NCBI GenBank assembly: GCA_020725805.1 | Contig: DYEF01000027.1 | Location: forward strand, 1 to 37,882 | DNA length: 37,882 nucleotides | Origin: Bdellovibrio sp. | GTDB lineage: Bacteria; Myxococcota; SpSt-1050 | Direction of reading: 5' to 3' | Part shown: one piece after another, positions 16,948-24,507 of the stretch | Numbering within the stretch: position 1 is the stretch's first letter | How the letters are laid out: every line of letters starts with the position of its first letter | Program-made: the position numbers and the translations under genes | Notes under the pieces: generated by a model | The model's database searches: none | Seen by the model: only the letters and a program-made list of their open reading frames with translations | What the model was told of the DNA's origin: nothing

Positions 16948-18369
16948 ATGCCAACTTCAGGAACAGCATTATCTCTCTTTCAGAAGGTAATGTATGCGCT
17001 CGGCAATTTTGCACAGGGGGTAGGCCCTGCCGTCGTGATAGGATGGCTGCAGTACTTCTATACAAAATCAGAGAGTACGCTCGACGGAAATATCGTGAGG
17101 GAGGGGACAGCCTTTCTCTCCTATGCCGCATTTGGTTTTATTGCAGGCGGTGCCAGACTTATGGAGGCGATCTCGAACCCGGTTTACGGATATATCTCTG
17201 ACAGGACAAAGTCGAGATGGGGGAGAAGAAAGCCGTTTATCATATTCCTTTCGCCGCTGCTCGCATTTACTTTCATGGCAATGTGGTTTCCGCTCTATCC
17301 AATGGCACATATAGCAAACGGTATATGGCTTGCGGTTATGCTGGGCATATTCTGGCTGAGTTATGCCGGTGTTGTAGGCCCGTATCTCTCACTGCTGCCG
17401 GAGATCACTCCGTATCAGGATGAGCGGATAAAGCTCTCGGAGATAATGGGTTACTTCGAAGTAGGCGGGATGCTCGTGGCAACCATTGTGGCCGGAATGG
17501 TCATTGAGGGGTTTGCAGACGGACTGAATCTCGGCTTTGTCAGGATATCAGACGGTTATAAGGTGCTTGCTGTTGCTGTGGGCATGGTTACATTGCTCTG
17601 CTTCTGGTTCTCTGTCAGATATGTCAGTGAGACTCCTCACAGCAGTTCCAAGGAGGTTCCGTTCAACTTCATCGATGCAATAAAGAATACTTTTAAGAAC
17701 AGGCTCTTTATTCCGTATGTGGCATCGGTTGCCTTCTTCAGGATAGGAATCGATTCTGTCATAATTTCCATGCCATATATGATAGTCAAGATTCTCGGCA
17801 AAAAAGAGGACCTTGCGGGGATTATGCAGGGGGCGGTGATTGTATTCTCTCTGATTCTCTTTCCGCTCGTCTCGAAGCTCTCGACGAAATACGGCAAGAA
17901 GATTATCTATAATCTCGGTCTTTTGGGATTTGCCATAGGTCTGCCGCTCTTTTATTTTACTGCATCATTACCTTTTTTTGGTTCGGCAATCGTAAAAATC
18001 CTATCTGTTATCAATGTCAGTTTTGAAAATGAGTTCTTTGCCGCCCAGATGGCTCATCTGGTATTTATCCTCGGACTGATTTCCTTCCCAATATCCACTG
18101 CGTTTGTCTTGCCGAGGGCGATATTTGCAGATGTCGTTGACAATGACGAGAAGGAGACAGGATACAGACGGGAGGCGATGTACAACGGTATGGAGGGGAT
18201 AATCTCTAAATCGGCCGCCGCCCTTGTCCCGGTAATCACCACACAGCTCTTCTCTCTCTTCGGTGCAACCTCTGACAGACCGCTTGGAATACTGCTTGTC
18301 GGCCCTGTTGCGGGACTTCTGGTCTTCTTGGGTTTTCTCTCATTTCTGAAATATCCGCTGAGAGACTGA
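16948..18369 (+). CDS. GPH-family sugar (glycoside-pentoside-hexuronide) transporter
   Basis: The 473-residue protein has about twelve membrane segments. YALGNFAQGVGPAVVIGWLQYFYT and AISNPVYGYISDRTKSRWGRRKP (TM2-3 loop) match the glycoside-pentoside-hexuronide:cation symporter family. LSYAGVVGPYLSLLPEI is the family's TM4 region and VVDNDEKETGYRREAMYNG its TM10-11 loop. Members such as MelB and the plant sucrose carriers import sugars with Na+ or H+; several deltaproteobacterial members have unknown substrates. AAAGG precedes the ATG by seven bases. The gap from the regulator gene is 21 bases, so it is probably the third gene of that operon. The downstream gap holds a 9-bp tandem repeat and no clear terminator. 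Confidence 0.85.
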   Translation: MPTSGTALSLFQKVMYALGNFAQGVGPAVVIGWLQYFYTKSESTLDGNIVREGTAFLSYAAFGFIAGGARLMEAISNPVYGYISDRTKSRWGRRKPFIIFLSPLLAFTFMAMWFPLYPMAHIANGIWLAVMLGIFWLSYAGVVGPYLSLLPEITPYQDERIKLSEIMGYFEVGGMLVATIVAGMVIEGFADGLNLGFVRISDGYKVLAVAVGMVTLLCFWFSVRYVSETPHSSSKEVPFNFIDAIKNTFKNRLFIPYVASVAFFRIGIDSVIISMPYMIVKILGKKEDLAGIMQGAVIVFSLILFPLVSKLSTKYGKKIIYNLGLLGFAIGLPLFYFTASLPFFGSAIVKILSVINVSFENEFFAAQMAHLVFILGLISFPISTAFVLPRAIFADVVDNDEKETGYRREAMYNGMEGIISKSAAALVPVITTQLFSLFGATSDRPLGILLVGPVAGLLVFLGFLSFLKYPLRD

Positions 18370-18411
18370 ACCGCTCAAACCGTTCAAACTGCTCAAACTG
18401 TTCAAACCGTT
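18369..18411. repeat. 9-bp tandem repeat (YYGYTCAAA), copy 1
   Basis: The units CCGCTCAAA, CCGTTCAAA, CTGCTCAAA, CTGTTCAAA and a partial CCGTT run head to tail with an exact 9-base period between two convergent genes. The same unit occurs at 20254-20275 and, inverted, at 23292-23326. Confidence 0.85.
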
Positions 18412-18420
18412 ATCGCTGTT

Positions 18421-18903
18421 TCAGGGGAAGATATTTATAAATACAGCCTTTGAGTTTTCATCTATCCCGAATTTCTCCGACAGACCGGCATTGATTTCAA
18501 GTACATACCTTGAAGGTTTACTGATGCTGATGCTCTCTTCCGATAAAGGGGTTGCATTTCTGTGGATTCCAGCCACCATCATATCCGATGAGATGAATAT
18601 CATATCAAGGGGGATGTAGGTGTTTTTCATCCAGAATGAGTGTATGGCGTCATCCCTGAAGATAAAAAGCATTCCTGATTCTTCGGGCAGATTCTTCCTG
18701 AACATCAGTCCCTTCTGACGCTCTTCATCCGTTGCCGCTATCTCTACCTTAAAGACGGCTATAAGTTTCTCCTCTTTATAGAACTGAACATAATATTGCG
18801 GATTCTCTTTGTCGGACGGACTGCCGGATTCACTTTTGAAGTCCCGCATATGACAGGAGATTAATGTGATTGTGAGAAAGAAGAATATCTTTTTTGTAAA
18901 CAT
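18421..18903 (-). CDS. DUF192 lipoprotein
   Basis: The 160-residue precursor has a lipobox LISC (Cys17). The DUF192 domain spans about residues 48-158 and shows the family hallmarks EERQKGLMFRKNLPEESGMLFIF, HSFWMKNTYIPLDMIFI and a closing YVLEINAGLSEKFGI. DUF192 proteins are small exported beta-rich proteins of unknown biochemical role, often lipid-anchored. The ATG at 18903 has no clear ribosome binding site and lies 11 bases after the stop of the Cys-rich lipoprotein gene, so translation is probably coupled to that gene. Confidence 0.9.
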   Translation of the reverse strand: MFTKKIFFFLTITLISCHMRDFKSESGSPSDKENPQYYVQFYKEEKLIAVFKVEIAATDEERQKGLMFRKNLPEESGMLFIFRDDAIHSFWMKNTYIPLDMIFISSDMMVAGIHRNATPLSEESISISKPSRYVLEINAGLSEKFGIDENSKAVFINIFP

Positions 18904-18914
18904 TTTTTATGGTG

Positions 18915-19313
18915 TCAGTTTGCGGCGTCTTCCGGCGTTCCTGTGTCAGAAGTACTCCCTCCAGCATCCTGCATCCCTGCTATACAGTCCAGATTCTGCT
19001 TGGGCACACAGAAGGAGGTGTTTTTCAGTTCCGGGTCGAGAGATGTAAAATTCTTCAGGCACCTGAATCCGGAAGGGCAGTCAGAATTGCTGATACAGGT
19101 CTTGGAGCAGAAACCGTCCGAACCGAGATAAGAGAGGCACCAGTGATGAATACAGTCCGAGGCAATATCATTGAATGCCATATTGTTCGAGCAGGAGGCC
19201 GGCGGGATAGGGAGTTTACAGCTTTTCCCTATATCATCTTCGGAACAGGCAATAATTTTTACAGATATCAGTACTGTCATCAGAAGGATTATGATTACTG
19301 CTAATCTCTTCAT
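18915..19313 (-). CDS. Cys-rich lipoprotein
   Basis: The 132-residue precursor has a lipobox-like IIAC (Cys23) after a hydrophobic leader. The mature part is Cys-rich, with spaced pairs in CSKTCISNSDCPSGFRC, a disulphide-knot style common in lipoproteins of Myxococcota and relatives. It ends in an Asp/Ser/Gly/Thr tail (MQDAGGSTSDTGTPEDAAN) reminiscent of the GH16 linker. I do not recognise a function. ATG 19313 has GGAGGA eight bases upstream; a longer frame to 19379 lacks this. It is the first gene of a pair with the DUF192 gene. Confidence 0.75.
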   Translation of the reverse strand: MKRLAVIIILLMTVLISVKIIACSEDDIGKSCKLPIPPASCSNNMAFNDIASDCIHHWCLSYLGSDGFCSKTCISNSDCPSGFRCLKNFTSLDPELKNTSFCVPKQNLDCIAGMQDAGGSTSDTGTPEDAAN

Positions 19314-19485
19314 TTTAAATTCCTCCGCTAAAATCTGGTTATTACAACAAAGAACGGAATAAATCAAATCAAATCTCAATGCAGATTAAAAACAGGTAGT
19401 CGCCGGTAAATCTGTTTTCCCTGCAGTCATATTTTTTATTGTAATCGGCAACCTTTTGGTTTATTGATTGTGCCGAGGAGTATAT

Positions 19486-20250
19486 ATGTGGATGAATCTC
19501 TTCAATCCTTCAGATACAGATGAGGTCGCGAAGAAGATTTTGCAGAAAGGGGAGATAGTTGTCCTTACAGGGGCGGGTATCTCCACGGAGAGCGGAATCC
19601 CTGATTTCAGGTCACCTGACGGGATATGGAGCAGGTATGATTTTACAGAATATGCCACAATTGATGCACTCCTTAAAAATCCCGTTAAGGTCTTTGGTTT
19701 TTTTAAGGAATTTATCGACCCTCTGAAGACAGCTTCACCAAATAAGGCTCACTATGCGGTCGCAAGGCTCGAGGAGGCCGGAATTGTTAAGGCCGTTATT
19801 ACCCAGAATATTGATAATCTTCATCAGAAGGCGGGTAGTAAAAATGTCGTCGAGCTTCATGGGAACGCCACAGTCGCAAGATGTATGGGTTGCCGCAAAC
19901 TCTACCCTCTTAAGGAATTGGAGAGTGAAAAATACGGTTTTCCGCCGGTCTGTCCTGATTGCAGAAAACTCATCAAGCCTGATGTAATACTCTTCGGTGA
20001 GATGCTTCCGGAAGATGCGCTCAAAAGCGCCTACCAGTATTCGATGGGGACAAAACTGATGCTTGTAATAGGTACATCCGGAACCGTTGCACCGGCGAGT
20101 GCGCTTCCCCATCTTGCAAAACGTTCGGGGGCGGACATCGTCGAAATCAATCTGGAGCCGACCATAATTACAAAGAGTGTTACGGATTATTTTCTACAGG
20201 GGAAAGCCGGTGAGATTATGAATGAACTCGCCGGAAAGATACTCGGATAA
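19486..20250 (+). CDS. Sir2-family NAD-dependent protein deacylase (sirtuin)
   Basis: The 254-residue protein carries the full sirtuin signature. NAD-binding GAGIS (29-33) sits in LTGAGISTESGIPDFRS, followed by TQNID (106-110), the catalytic His125 in ELHGN, and a zinc site from Cys133/Cys136 and Cys156/Cys159. GTSGTVAPAS and EINLEPT complete the Rossmann core. It removes acetyl or other acyl groups from protein lysines using NAD+, in the cytoplasm. I chose ATG 19486 because GAGGAG (19475-19480) lies five bases upstream; the open frame extends to a TTG at 19468, before that site. It is a single gene, convergent with the following barrel gene. Confidence 0.94.
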   Translation: MWMNLFNPSDTDEVAKKILQKGEIVVLTGAGISTESGIPDFRSPDGIWSRYDFTEYATIDALLKNPVKVFGFFKEFIDPLKTASPNKAHYAVARLEEAGIVKAVITQNIDNLHQKAGSKNVVELHGNATVARCMGCRKLYPLKELESEKYGFPPVCPDCRKLIKPDVILFGEMLPEDALKSAYQYSMGTKLMLVIGTSGTVAPASALPHLAKRSGADIVEINLEPTIITKSVTDYFLQGKAGEIMNELAGKILG

Positions 20251-20253
20251 ATA

Positions 20254-20275
20254 TCAAAACCGTTCAAACTGCTAA
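20254..20275. repeat. 9-bp repeat (YYGYTCAAA), copy 2
   Basis: TCAAAACCGTTCAAACTGCTAA contains one full unit with partial units either side. It sits in the 28-base gap between the sirtuin gene and the convergent outer-membrane barrel gene. Confidence 0.65.
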
Positions 20276-20278
20276 CTA

Positions 20279-21517
20279 TTAATAGTAGAATTTTATAAAT
20301 ACGAGGGAGAGACTTTTGGTGTAACTGATATCTTCATTAAGAATATCTCTTCTGTCCGAGTTTCTGGCAAGGAATTTCTCGCTTATGCCGGCAGATAGCA
20401 TTCTGTTTATCATAAATTCCAGAGAGCCGTTGAACTCGAATACAAGGTCGGTATTCCCTTTGAGATTTGCATCATCTACGAGAGGTTTGCCAAAGAGCTC
20501 ATAGGAGAATGCTCCTTCGAGGTCGAGCTGCAGCCTGCCGGCAAAGAGGTAGGAGAGTTTTGCATAGACCTTATCGATTCCGTAATAACCGTAAAGGGAT
20601 GCCGGCTGAAAATCCCTCGAATAGCCGAGCGATGCCCTGGACTGCAGATTGAAATCATAAGTCAGTTCGAATCTGCCGATTACAGAACGGTAGTTATCTC
20701 CTTTGGAGGAGAACGTATCTCCGTATCCGACCTTCAGTGTGGTGGAGAGTCTCGGTGTCATCAATCCCATAAGTCCCGCGGTCGCCCTTATTCCCATCTG
20801 GTCCTGATTTTCAAGTACAGTATTCCCTACCGTCTTCTTGTTGGGATAGCTTCTTACATCCATTGACGAATCTATAACAAATGCGGTCTTTGGGAAGAAT
20901 TTCCACTTTATCTTGAGTTCGGGCTGATGGGCTATTGCGTCCATATACTCGAGCCCGGTATCTTTATCAAAGAGGTCAAAATAGAACTTGTAGCCGAGGT
21001 TGAGTTCGAAAGCCCCTCCGGAAGGGATATATTCGATCGCCGCACCTGCGGAGTTGGACGTGCGGTTGAAGTTACCGACCGCATCCGAACGCGGGTCGTT
21101 GTTGCGGGTAAACATATCAGAAATGATAAATCTGAACTGCCCTTTGGGATTGAATGTCAGGTTCATATCGGCGTCGGCATTCAGTGTGCTGTTGTCAGCC
21201 GTCTGCTCATTATCTATACCAAAATACTTTATTATATTGAGTCCGGCTCCCAGTTCGAAGGAGACAGCCTTTTCGGGGGTCTTAAGCTCAAGGACAGGTT
21301 TTATATTCATCTGTGAATCGGGAATGGCGTATTTGTCGGGCTGGTATCTGACGTTTGTATCATAACCGCCCTCGAGTCCGAGCCCAAGATGCAGCCTTGT
21401 CTCACCGATAAGGAGTCCGTTACCCTCTGCCTGAGCAGAATACCCGTTAAGGCCTGTAAGGGCAATAATAAATAAAAAAGCAATATTTCTAATCCAATTC
21501 ACTGGCATAAATACCAT
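20279..21517 (-). CDS. Outer-membrane beta-barrel of the exopolysaccharide-linked BBP2_2 type
   Basis: The 412-residue precursor has a signal peptide (about residues 1-30, ending SAQA). The rest is alternating amphipathic strands with regular Tyr/Phe and short turns. LHLGLGLEGGYDTNVRYQ near the start and SLGYSRDFQPASLYGYYGIDKVYAKLSYLF further on are typical of the BBP2_2 putative barrel family, often coded beside exopolysaccharide clusters. The protein ends in FIKFYY, an aromatic outer-membrane end. A part in EPS export or outer-membrane structure fits the neighbouring locus but is inference. The start is uncertain: ATG 21517, Met4 and a nearby GTG are all possible, and AAAAGG lies 12 bases before the first. 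It is probably co-transcribed with the upstream small periplasmic protein. Confidence 0.75.
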   Translation of the reverse strand: MVFMPVNWIRNIAFLFIIALTGLNGYSAQAEGNGLLIGETRLHLGLGLEGGYDTNVRYQPDKYAIPDSQMNIKPVLELKTPEKAVSFELGAGLNIIKYFGIDNEQTADNSTLNADADMNLTFNPKGQFRFIISDMFTRNNDPRSDAVGNFNRTSNSAGAAIEYIPSGGAFELNLGYKFYFDLFDKDTGLEYMDAIAHQPELKIKWKFFPKTAFVIDSSMDVRSYPNKKTVGNTVLENQDQMGIRATAGLMGLMTPRLSTTLKVGYGDTFSSKGDNYRSVIGRFELTYDFNLQSRASLGYSRDFQPASLYGYYGIDKVYAKLSYLFAGRLQLDLEGAFSYELFGKPLVDDANLKGNTDLVFEFNGSLEFMINRMLSAGISEKFLARNSDRRDILNEDISYTKSLSLVFIKFYY

Positions 21518-21544
21518 TTAACAGTAGAGCCTTTTAACACACAA

Positions 21545-21590
21545 AAATCAAGATGCAAGTAAAAAAATCACAAATTTTGCATTTTGATTT
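21545..21590 (-). terminator. AT-rich inverted repeat at the end of the small periplasmic gene
   Basis: AAATCAAGATGCAA (21545-21558) pairs with TTGCATTTTGATTT (21577-21590), 14 positions with one mismatch, around an 18-base loop. It overlaps the stop codon of the minus-strand gene ending at 21589. It could weaken read-through into the barrel gene or stabilise the upstream message; the long loop makes it a poor classical terminator. Confidence 0.4.
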
Positions 21591-22125
21591 ATTGGTACGG
21601 GCTGGCTCTGGGTGGTCTTTCGACCACAATAATATCCTTCTTTGGTTCGTCGGTGGGGTCTCTCTCGGTGATATCCTTCGGCTCCTCCACCTCAACCTTT
21701 GTTTCGCCCGGCGTCATCGATATCTTACCGGCGCAGGCATTTGCCTCCTGATTGAGCGATTTTGCCTTCTGGTAGGCAATCTCGACTTTCTCAAATTCAT
21801 GCTGGGCAACGATTTCATCTTTCTTGATTATTGCCTCCTGAAGTGCCACATCTGCCTGTTCGGCAATCTTCAGCAATGCCTTGATGGCAGTAAGATTCTC
21901 ATTTATACAATTGATCTTTACCACATCCTTCTCTTTTCTCGCCTCATCCAGAAGGTTCAGGATATCTTTATAGATATTCCGCATCTTTTTCAGGTTTTCC
22001 TGACTTTTGGAGAGCATCTCCTTATCGGACATCTTCTTCTCGGGTTCGCCCTGCTTCTCCTGCGCATAAAGCGAGAATACACTGATAATACTAAATATTA
22101 TTGCAAAAATTATTAATCTCTTCAT
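21589..22125 (-). CDS. Small exported helical protein
   Basis: The 178-residue precursor has a signal peptide (about residues 1-21, SLYAQ). The mature part is highly charged and helix-forming, with heptad-like stretches (SKSQENLKKMRNIYKDILNLLDEARKEK) and two Cys (in INCINENL and NACAGK). The tail is acidic then Pro-rich. I do not recognise a family. ATG 22125 is preferred over 22128 because GGAGGT then sits five bases upstream. It is 71 bases before the EPS-type barrel gene on the same strand, so a periplasmic role beside that barrel is possible but unproven. Confidence 0.7.
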   Translation of the reverse strand: MKRLIIFAIIFSIISVFSLYAQEKQGEPEKKMSDKEMLSKSQENLKKMRNIYKDILNLLDEARKEKDVVKINCINENLTAIKALLKIAEQADVALQEAIIKKDEIVAQHEFEKVEIAYQKAKSLNQEANACAGKISMTPGETKVEVEEPKDITERDPTDEPKKDIIVVERPPRASPYQ

Positions 22126-22144
22126 CATCCACCTCCATTATCAT

Positions 22145-22174
22145 ATAATAATACACTATTTCGGCATAAATCAA
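22145..22174 (-). promoter_or_regulatory. Candidate promoter for the small helical protein/barrel operon
   Basis: On the minus strand TTGATT (22174-22169) and TATTAT (22150-22145) are spaced by 18 bases and lead into the GGAGGT site before ATG 22125. Consensus matches are 4/6 and 5/6. Confidence 0.4.
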
Positions 22175-22214
22175 GTATTTTTTTAACTTTTTTATGTTTT
22201 TCGGTCGTTCCGGT

Positions 22215-23240
22215 TTATGGGCAGGATTTATATCTGCTATTTACAAAGAAAAGATACTCTTCCTGTCTTGAGTGAGAGGCCGGGTCGAGTTCGTACGGAA
22301 GGACATATCTGAACCAGCTGACGAATCTTTCTATGCCCTCTTCAATCTCTGTATCGGGTGCATAGCCGGTGATTCTTCTCAGGAGTCTGTTGTCGCAGCA
22401 GGTATATTTAAGGTCATATTTTTTACCTCTTCTGTATTTAATAACCGGACTTTTGCTCAGGTATCTTCCAATAAGGTGTACAATCTTCTCGATCGGGACT
22501 GTCTTCCCAGTGCCTATATTTATTATAAGGTTTTTACCGTATTTGCTGAATATTTCATTTCTCTTCCTCATAAGCAGCAGGACCGAATTAGAGAGGTCAT
22601 CTATATATGTAAAATCTCTTTTAATCCCTTTACCGAATATCTGTACTGCTCTGTTTTTGCTGATCAGGTCTGCAAACCTGAAATACGACATATCCGGTCT
22701 CCCGTACTCGCCATATACGGTAAAGAACCTGAGTCCCAGCGAGGAGACAGAGGATTTCCTGAATATATCCTCGGTCAGAAGTTTTGTCTTTGCATATCCC
22801 GAAATAGGTTTTAGGTCTACGGCCTGTTCTGAGAATCTTCTTCCGGTTATATTACCATATACCGAACTGGAGGAGGCGAACAGAACCGGAATGTTATATC
22901 TCCGTGCGAACTCTTCAACGGCGAGGGCTGCCTCAATTGTTAGCTTCTCTGCCCACTTTCTCTCTTTTTCGAAGCGCTCTATACCTGAGACCGCCGCCAG
23001 ATGGATTATACATTCAGTATCTGACCTGAATTTTTCAAGCAGAGAGAGTCTTACTTTCTCTCTGTAAAATTCGAAATTATCGAGCATCGAGAGATTTCTG
23101 AGCCTTATTTCTTTTATCCAGACGTCGTCAGTTTGCAGCAGTGCATCAATGCCTGTCACCCGATAACCTTCGCCTGTCAGTCTGTGACACAGGTGGAAAC
23201 CTATAAAGCCGGCCGCTCCTGTAAGAAGAATTCTCTTCAT
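22215..23240 (-). CDS. NAD-dependent epimerase, UDP-glucuronate 4-epimerase-like
   Basis: The 341-residue protein is an extended short-chain dehydrogenase. It has the Rossmann motif GAAGFIG near the start, SSSSVYGN, the catalytic YAKTK (YxxxK) and the substrate-region motif RFFTVYGEYGRPDMSYFRF. That last motif is typical of UDP-glucuronate 4-epimerases (CapI/WbnF group), followed by GKGIKRDFTYIDDL. It would convert UDP-GlcA to UDP-GalA for the polysaccharide locus next door, but other nucleotide-sugar epimerase substrates cannot be excluded. ATG 23240 has AAAGGT about seven bases upstream. The frame stays open to 23327, but that extension simply translates the 9-bp repeat into PFKPFNPFKP and should not be included. 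Confidence 0.85.
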   Translation of the reverse strand: MKRILLTGAAGFIGFHLCHRLTGEGYRVTGIDALLQTDDVWIKEIRLRNLSMLDNFEFYREKVRLSLLEKFRSDTECIIHLAAVSGIERFEKERKWAEKLTIEAALAVEEFARRYNIPVLFASSSSVYGNITGRRFSEQAVDLKPISGYAKTKLLTEDIFRKSSVSSLGLRFFTVYGEYGRPDMSYFRFADLISKNRAVQIFGKGIKRDFTYIDDLSNSVLLLMRKRNEIFSKYGKNLIINIGTGKTVPIEKIVHLIGRYLSKSPVIKYRRGKKYDLKYTCCDNRLLRRITGYAPDTEIEEGIERFVSWFRYVLPYELDPASHSRQEEYLFFVNSRYKSCP

Positions 23241-23291
23241 AGACTCTACCTTTATATCACTTTTTTCACAAATGGTATAAATAAATTTAGG

Positions 23292-23326
23292 TTTGAACGG
23301 GTTGAACGGTTTAAACGGTCTGAACA
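23292..23326. repeat. 9-bp tandem repeat, inverted copy 3
   Basis: TTTGAACGG, GTTGAACGG, TTTAAACGG and TCTGAAC repeat with a 9-base period. TTTGAACGG is the exact reverse complement of the CCGTTCAAA unit at 18380. It lies in the leader between the epimerase gene and the divergent NusG-like gene. Confidence 0.8.
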
Positions 23327-23400
23327 AAATTACAGAAATTCCCTTGACTAAGATTAATCGGTATATTAAGATTTGCCTCCGATAAAGTATCCCCGTGTTA

Positions 23401-23442
23401 GGGCTAACTTGTTGATATTGTGCTATATTTTTTGGTTTTTCG
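23401..23442 (+). promoter_or_regulatory. Element and extended -10 promoter upstream of the NusG-like gene
   Basis: GGGCTAACTTGTTGA (23401-23415) matches 14 of 15 bases of the element at 4586-4600. It is followed by TGCTATATT (23421-23429), an extended -10 box. Transcription would start near 23436, giving a leader of about 43 bases to ATG 23479. Consensus-based prediction. Confidence 0.4.
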
Positions 23443-23478
23443 GTGAACCCGACGGGGACGGAGTGTAAGTATTGGCAT

Positions 23479-23973
23479 ATGCTTCCGGAGGTAGATAACT
23501 GGGCAGTAATTCATACACACTCAAGGTGCGAGAAGGTGGTGGCTGATTTTCTCTCCGAGAAGAATGTCAGGTACTATCTCCCGCTCTATAAGAAGAGGCG
23601 GAGATATGGAAAACATATCAGGGAATCGATGCTGCCGCTCTTCCCGGGGTATCTCTTTTATGATTTCGACTCGATCTCGAAGACGCTTATTTACAGGACT
23701 CATAAAGTGGCTGGTATAATCGAGGCTAAAGACAAAGTGCAGCTAAAAAGAGAGCTCGAGAATATCAGCCGTGCACTTGACTCCGGTGAATTCTTCGAGA
23801 AAGCCGATTTCGAGACCCCGGGCAGAAGGGTCAGAGTCGTCGGCGGACCTCTTGAAGGTATAGAAGGTGAATTTGTAAAACGAAAGAATAGGACAAAACT
23901 GGTGATAAAGATACACATACTTGGAATGGCTGTTGAGACGGATATAGACGAGGCTTATGTTAAGGCACTATGA
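23479..23973 (+). CDS. Specialised NusG-family antiterminator (UpxY/RfaH/LoaP-like)
   Basis: The 164-residue protein has the NusG N-terminal (NGN) fold, starting NWAVIHTHSRCEKVVADFLSE and continuing MLPLFPGYLFYDF, the RNA polymerase-contact region. A KOW domain follows (GRRVRVVGGPLEGIEGEFVKRKNRTKLVI). Its sequence and position at the head of a long polysaccharide gene run fit the specialised NusG paralogues (RfaH, UpxY, LoaP) that stop premature termination in capsule or EPS operons. The start is uncertain: GTG 23443 extends the frame by 12 residues, but a predicted promoter at 23421-23429 would leave it only about seven bases of leader, so ATG 23479 is preferred. Neither has a strong ribosome binding site. 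No ops or JUMPstart sequence is recognisable. Confidence 0.88.
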   Translation: MLPEVDNWAVIHTHSRCEKVVADFLSEKNVRYYLPLYKKRRRYGKHIRESMLPLFPGYLFYDFDSISKTLIYRTHKVAGIIEAKDKVQLKRELENISRALDSGEFFEKADFETPGRRVRVVGGPLEGIEGEFVKRKNRTKLVIKIHILGMAVETDIDEAYVKAL

Positions 23974-24029
23974 TAGCAGAGAAGATTCAGAACGAGCTGA
24001 GGGAGCGATTAAAAGATTTAGAGAATTAG
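23970..24029 (+). CDS. Possible 19-residue ORF coupled to the NusG-like gene
   Basis: ATG 23970 overlaps the NusG-like TGA stop (ATGA), the classical coupling arrangement. It encodes MIAEKIQNELRERLKDLEN, one charged helix, before a TAG. It could be a micro-protein, a leader, or the remnant of a longer gene. There is no independent support. Confidence 0.25.
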   Translation: MIAEKIQNELRERLKDLEN

Positions 24030-24044
24030 TCTTAAAAAGGTGTT

Positions 24045-24356
24045 TTGAAAGTATCTATGAGTCGCTCAAAAGAAAAATGCACTGAATTTGTTCGTAAACT
24101 CCCGTCTTTTTTCAGGGGACTGCTCTGGTTTATGGATTTTGATAAGATTGATGTTTTAAGAGACAGAGAGAGTATTTTATATCAGGTGCTCGGGAAGGGA
24201 AGGATGGAACACATAAGATATGCCGAAGGGCTCTATGGTAAAGAAGAGATATTAAAATTTGCTAAAAGAAACCTTGTCGATGCGAAGGATATTCCGGATG
24301 AATTTGCCCGGAAGATAATCGAGAAAGGAGAAATATGGATAGGAGCAGAGAAATAA
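24045..24356 (+). CDS. Small protein resembling DUF6922 (possible toxin-antitoxin component)
   Basis: The 103-residue protein has a core LWFMDFDKIDVLRDRESILYQVLGKGRMEHIRYAEGLYGKEEILKF. It recalls the short DUF6922 pattern (FWDxDFxxLD...IIERVLxxGDLExxRWLxxxYGKEEI), found beside AbiEii-like nucleotidyltransferase genes in toxin-antitoxin loci. This is recognition from memory, not a search. TTG 24045 has AAAAAGG four bases upstream; ATG 24057 is the alternative start. Its 3' end overlaps a 47-residue ORF by 22 bases. No full toxin gene follows, so the pair may be decayed. Composition is host-like, not that of the AT-rich cassette downstream. Confidence 0.6.
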   Translation: MKVSMSRSKEKCTEFVRKLPSFFRGLLWFMDFDKIDVLRDRESILYQVLGKGRMEHIRYAEGLYGKEEILKFAKRNLVDAKDIPDEFARKIIEKGEIWIGAEK

Positions 24357-24478
24357 AAGAACAACTTATAAGGTCAATAGACTCATTGAGAGAATCCTTT
24401 GAGTATGCGATTAAGAACAAAAAGGGTTTGAGACTATTTGTAAAATACTATTTTACATCTGGTAGAACCAATTGTTAA
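24335..24478 (+). CDS. Small overlapping ORF, possible truncated partner gene
   Basis: ATG 24335 has AAGGAG four bases upstream and overlaps the end of the preceding gene by 22 bases. It encodes 47 residues (MDRSREIKEQLIRSIDSLRE... ending SGRTNC), mostly one amphipathic helix. The good ribosome binding site and overlap suggest a real or once-real gene. The abrupt end near an inverted repeat suggests truncation. Function unknown. Confidence 0.4.
   Translation: MDRSREIKEQLIRSIDSLRESFEYAIKNKKGLRLFVKYYFTSGRTNC
24440..24456. promoter_or_regulatory. Perfect inverted repeat, possible operator
   Basis: GTAAAATA C TATTTTAC is a perfect 8-bp palindrome around one central base. GGTAGAA occurs twice nearby as a direct repeat (24461-24467 and 24492-24498). 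It lies inside the 3' end of the 47-residue ORF and about 50 bases before the truncated oxidoreductase start. An operator or a recombination scar are both possible. Confidence 0.35.
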
Positions 24479-24507
24479 TTACTGCTTGACAAATGGTAGA
24501 ATAAAAT

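Noticed and set aside
18369-18411. CRISPR array
   Set aside because: The unit is only 9 bases with no spacers; it is a simple tandem repeat.
22369-23067. Long open frame opposite the epimerase gene (232 codons)
   Set aside because: It is antisense to a gene with clear epimerase motifs, its translation resembles no protein family and it has no ribosome binding site.
23241-23327. N-terminal extension of the epimerase
   Set aside because: It is the translation of the 9-bp repeat (PFKPFNPFKP) and precedes the proper ribosome binding site and the Rossmann-fold start.
23328-23478. ops/JUMPstart element for the NusG-like factor
   Set aside because: No GGCGGTAGC-like sequence was found here or before the first cassette genes.
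24484-24507. Promoter TTGACA before the truncated oxidoreductase
   Set aside because: TTGACA is present, but no -10 box stands at a suitable distance before the ATG at 24508.
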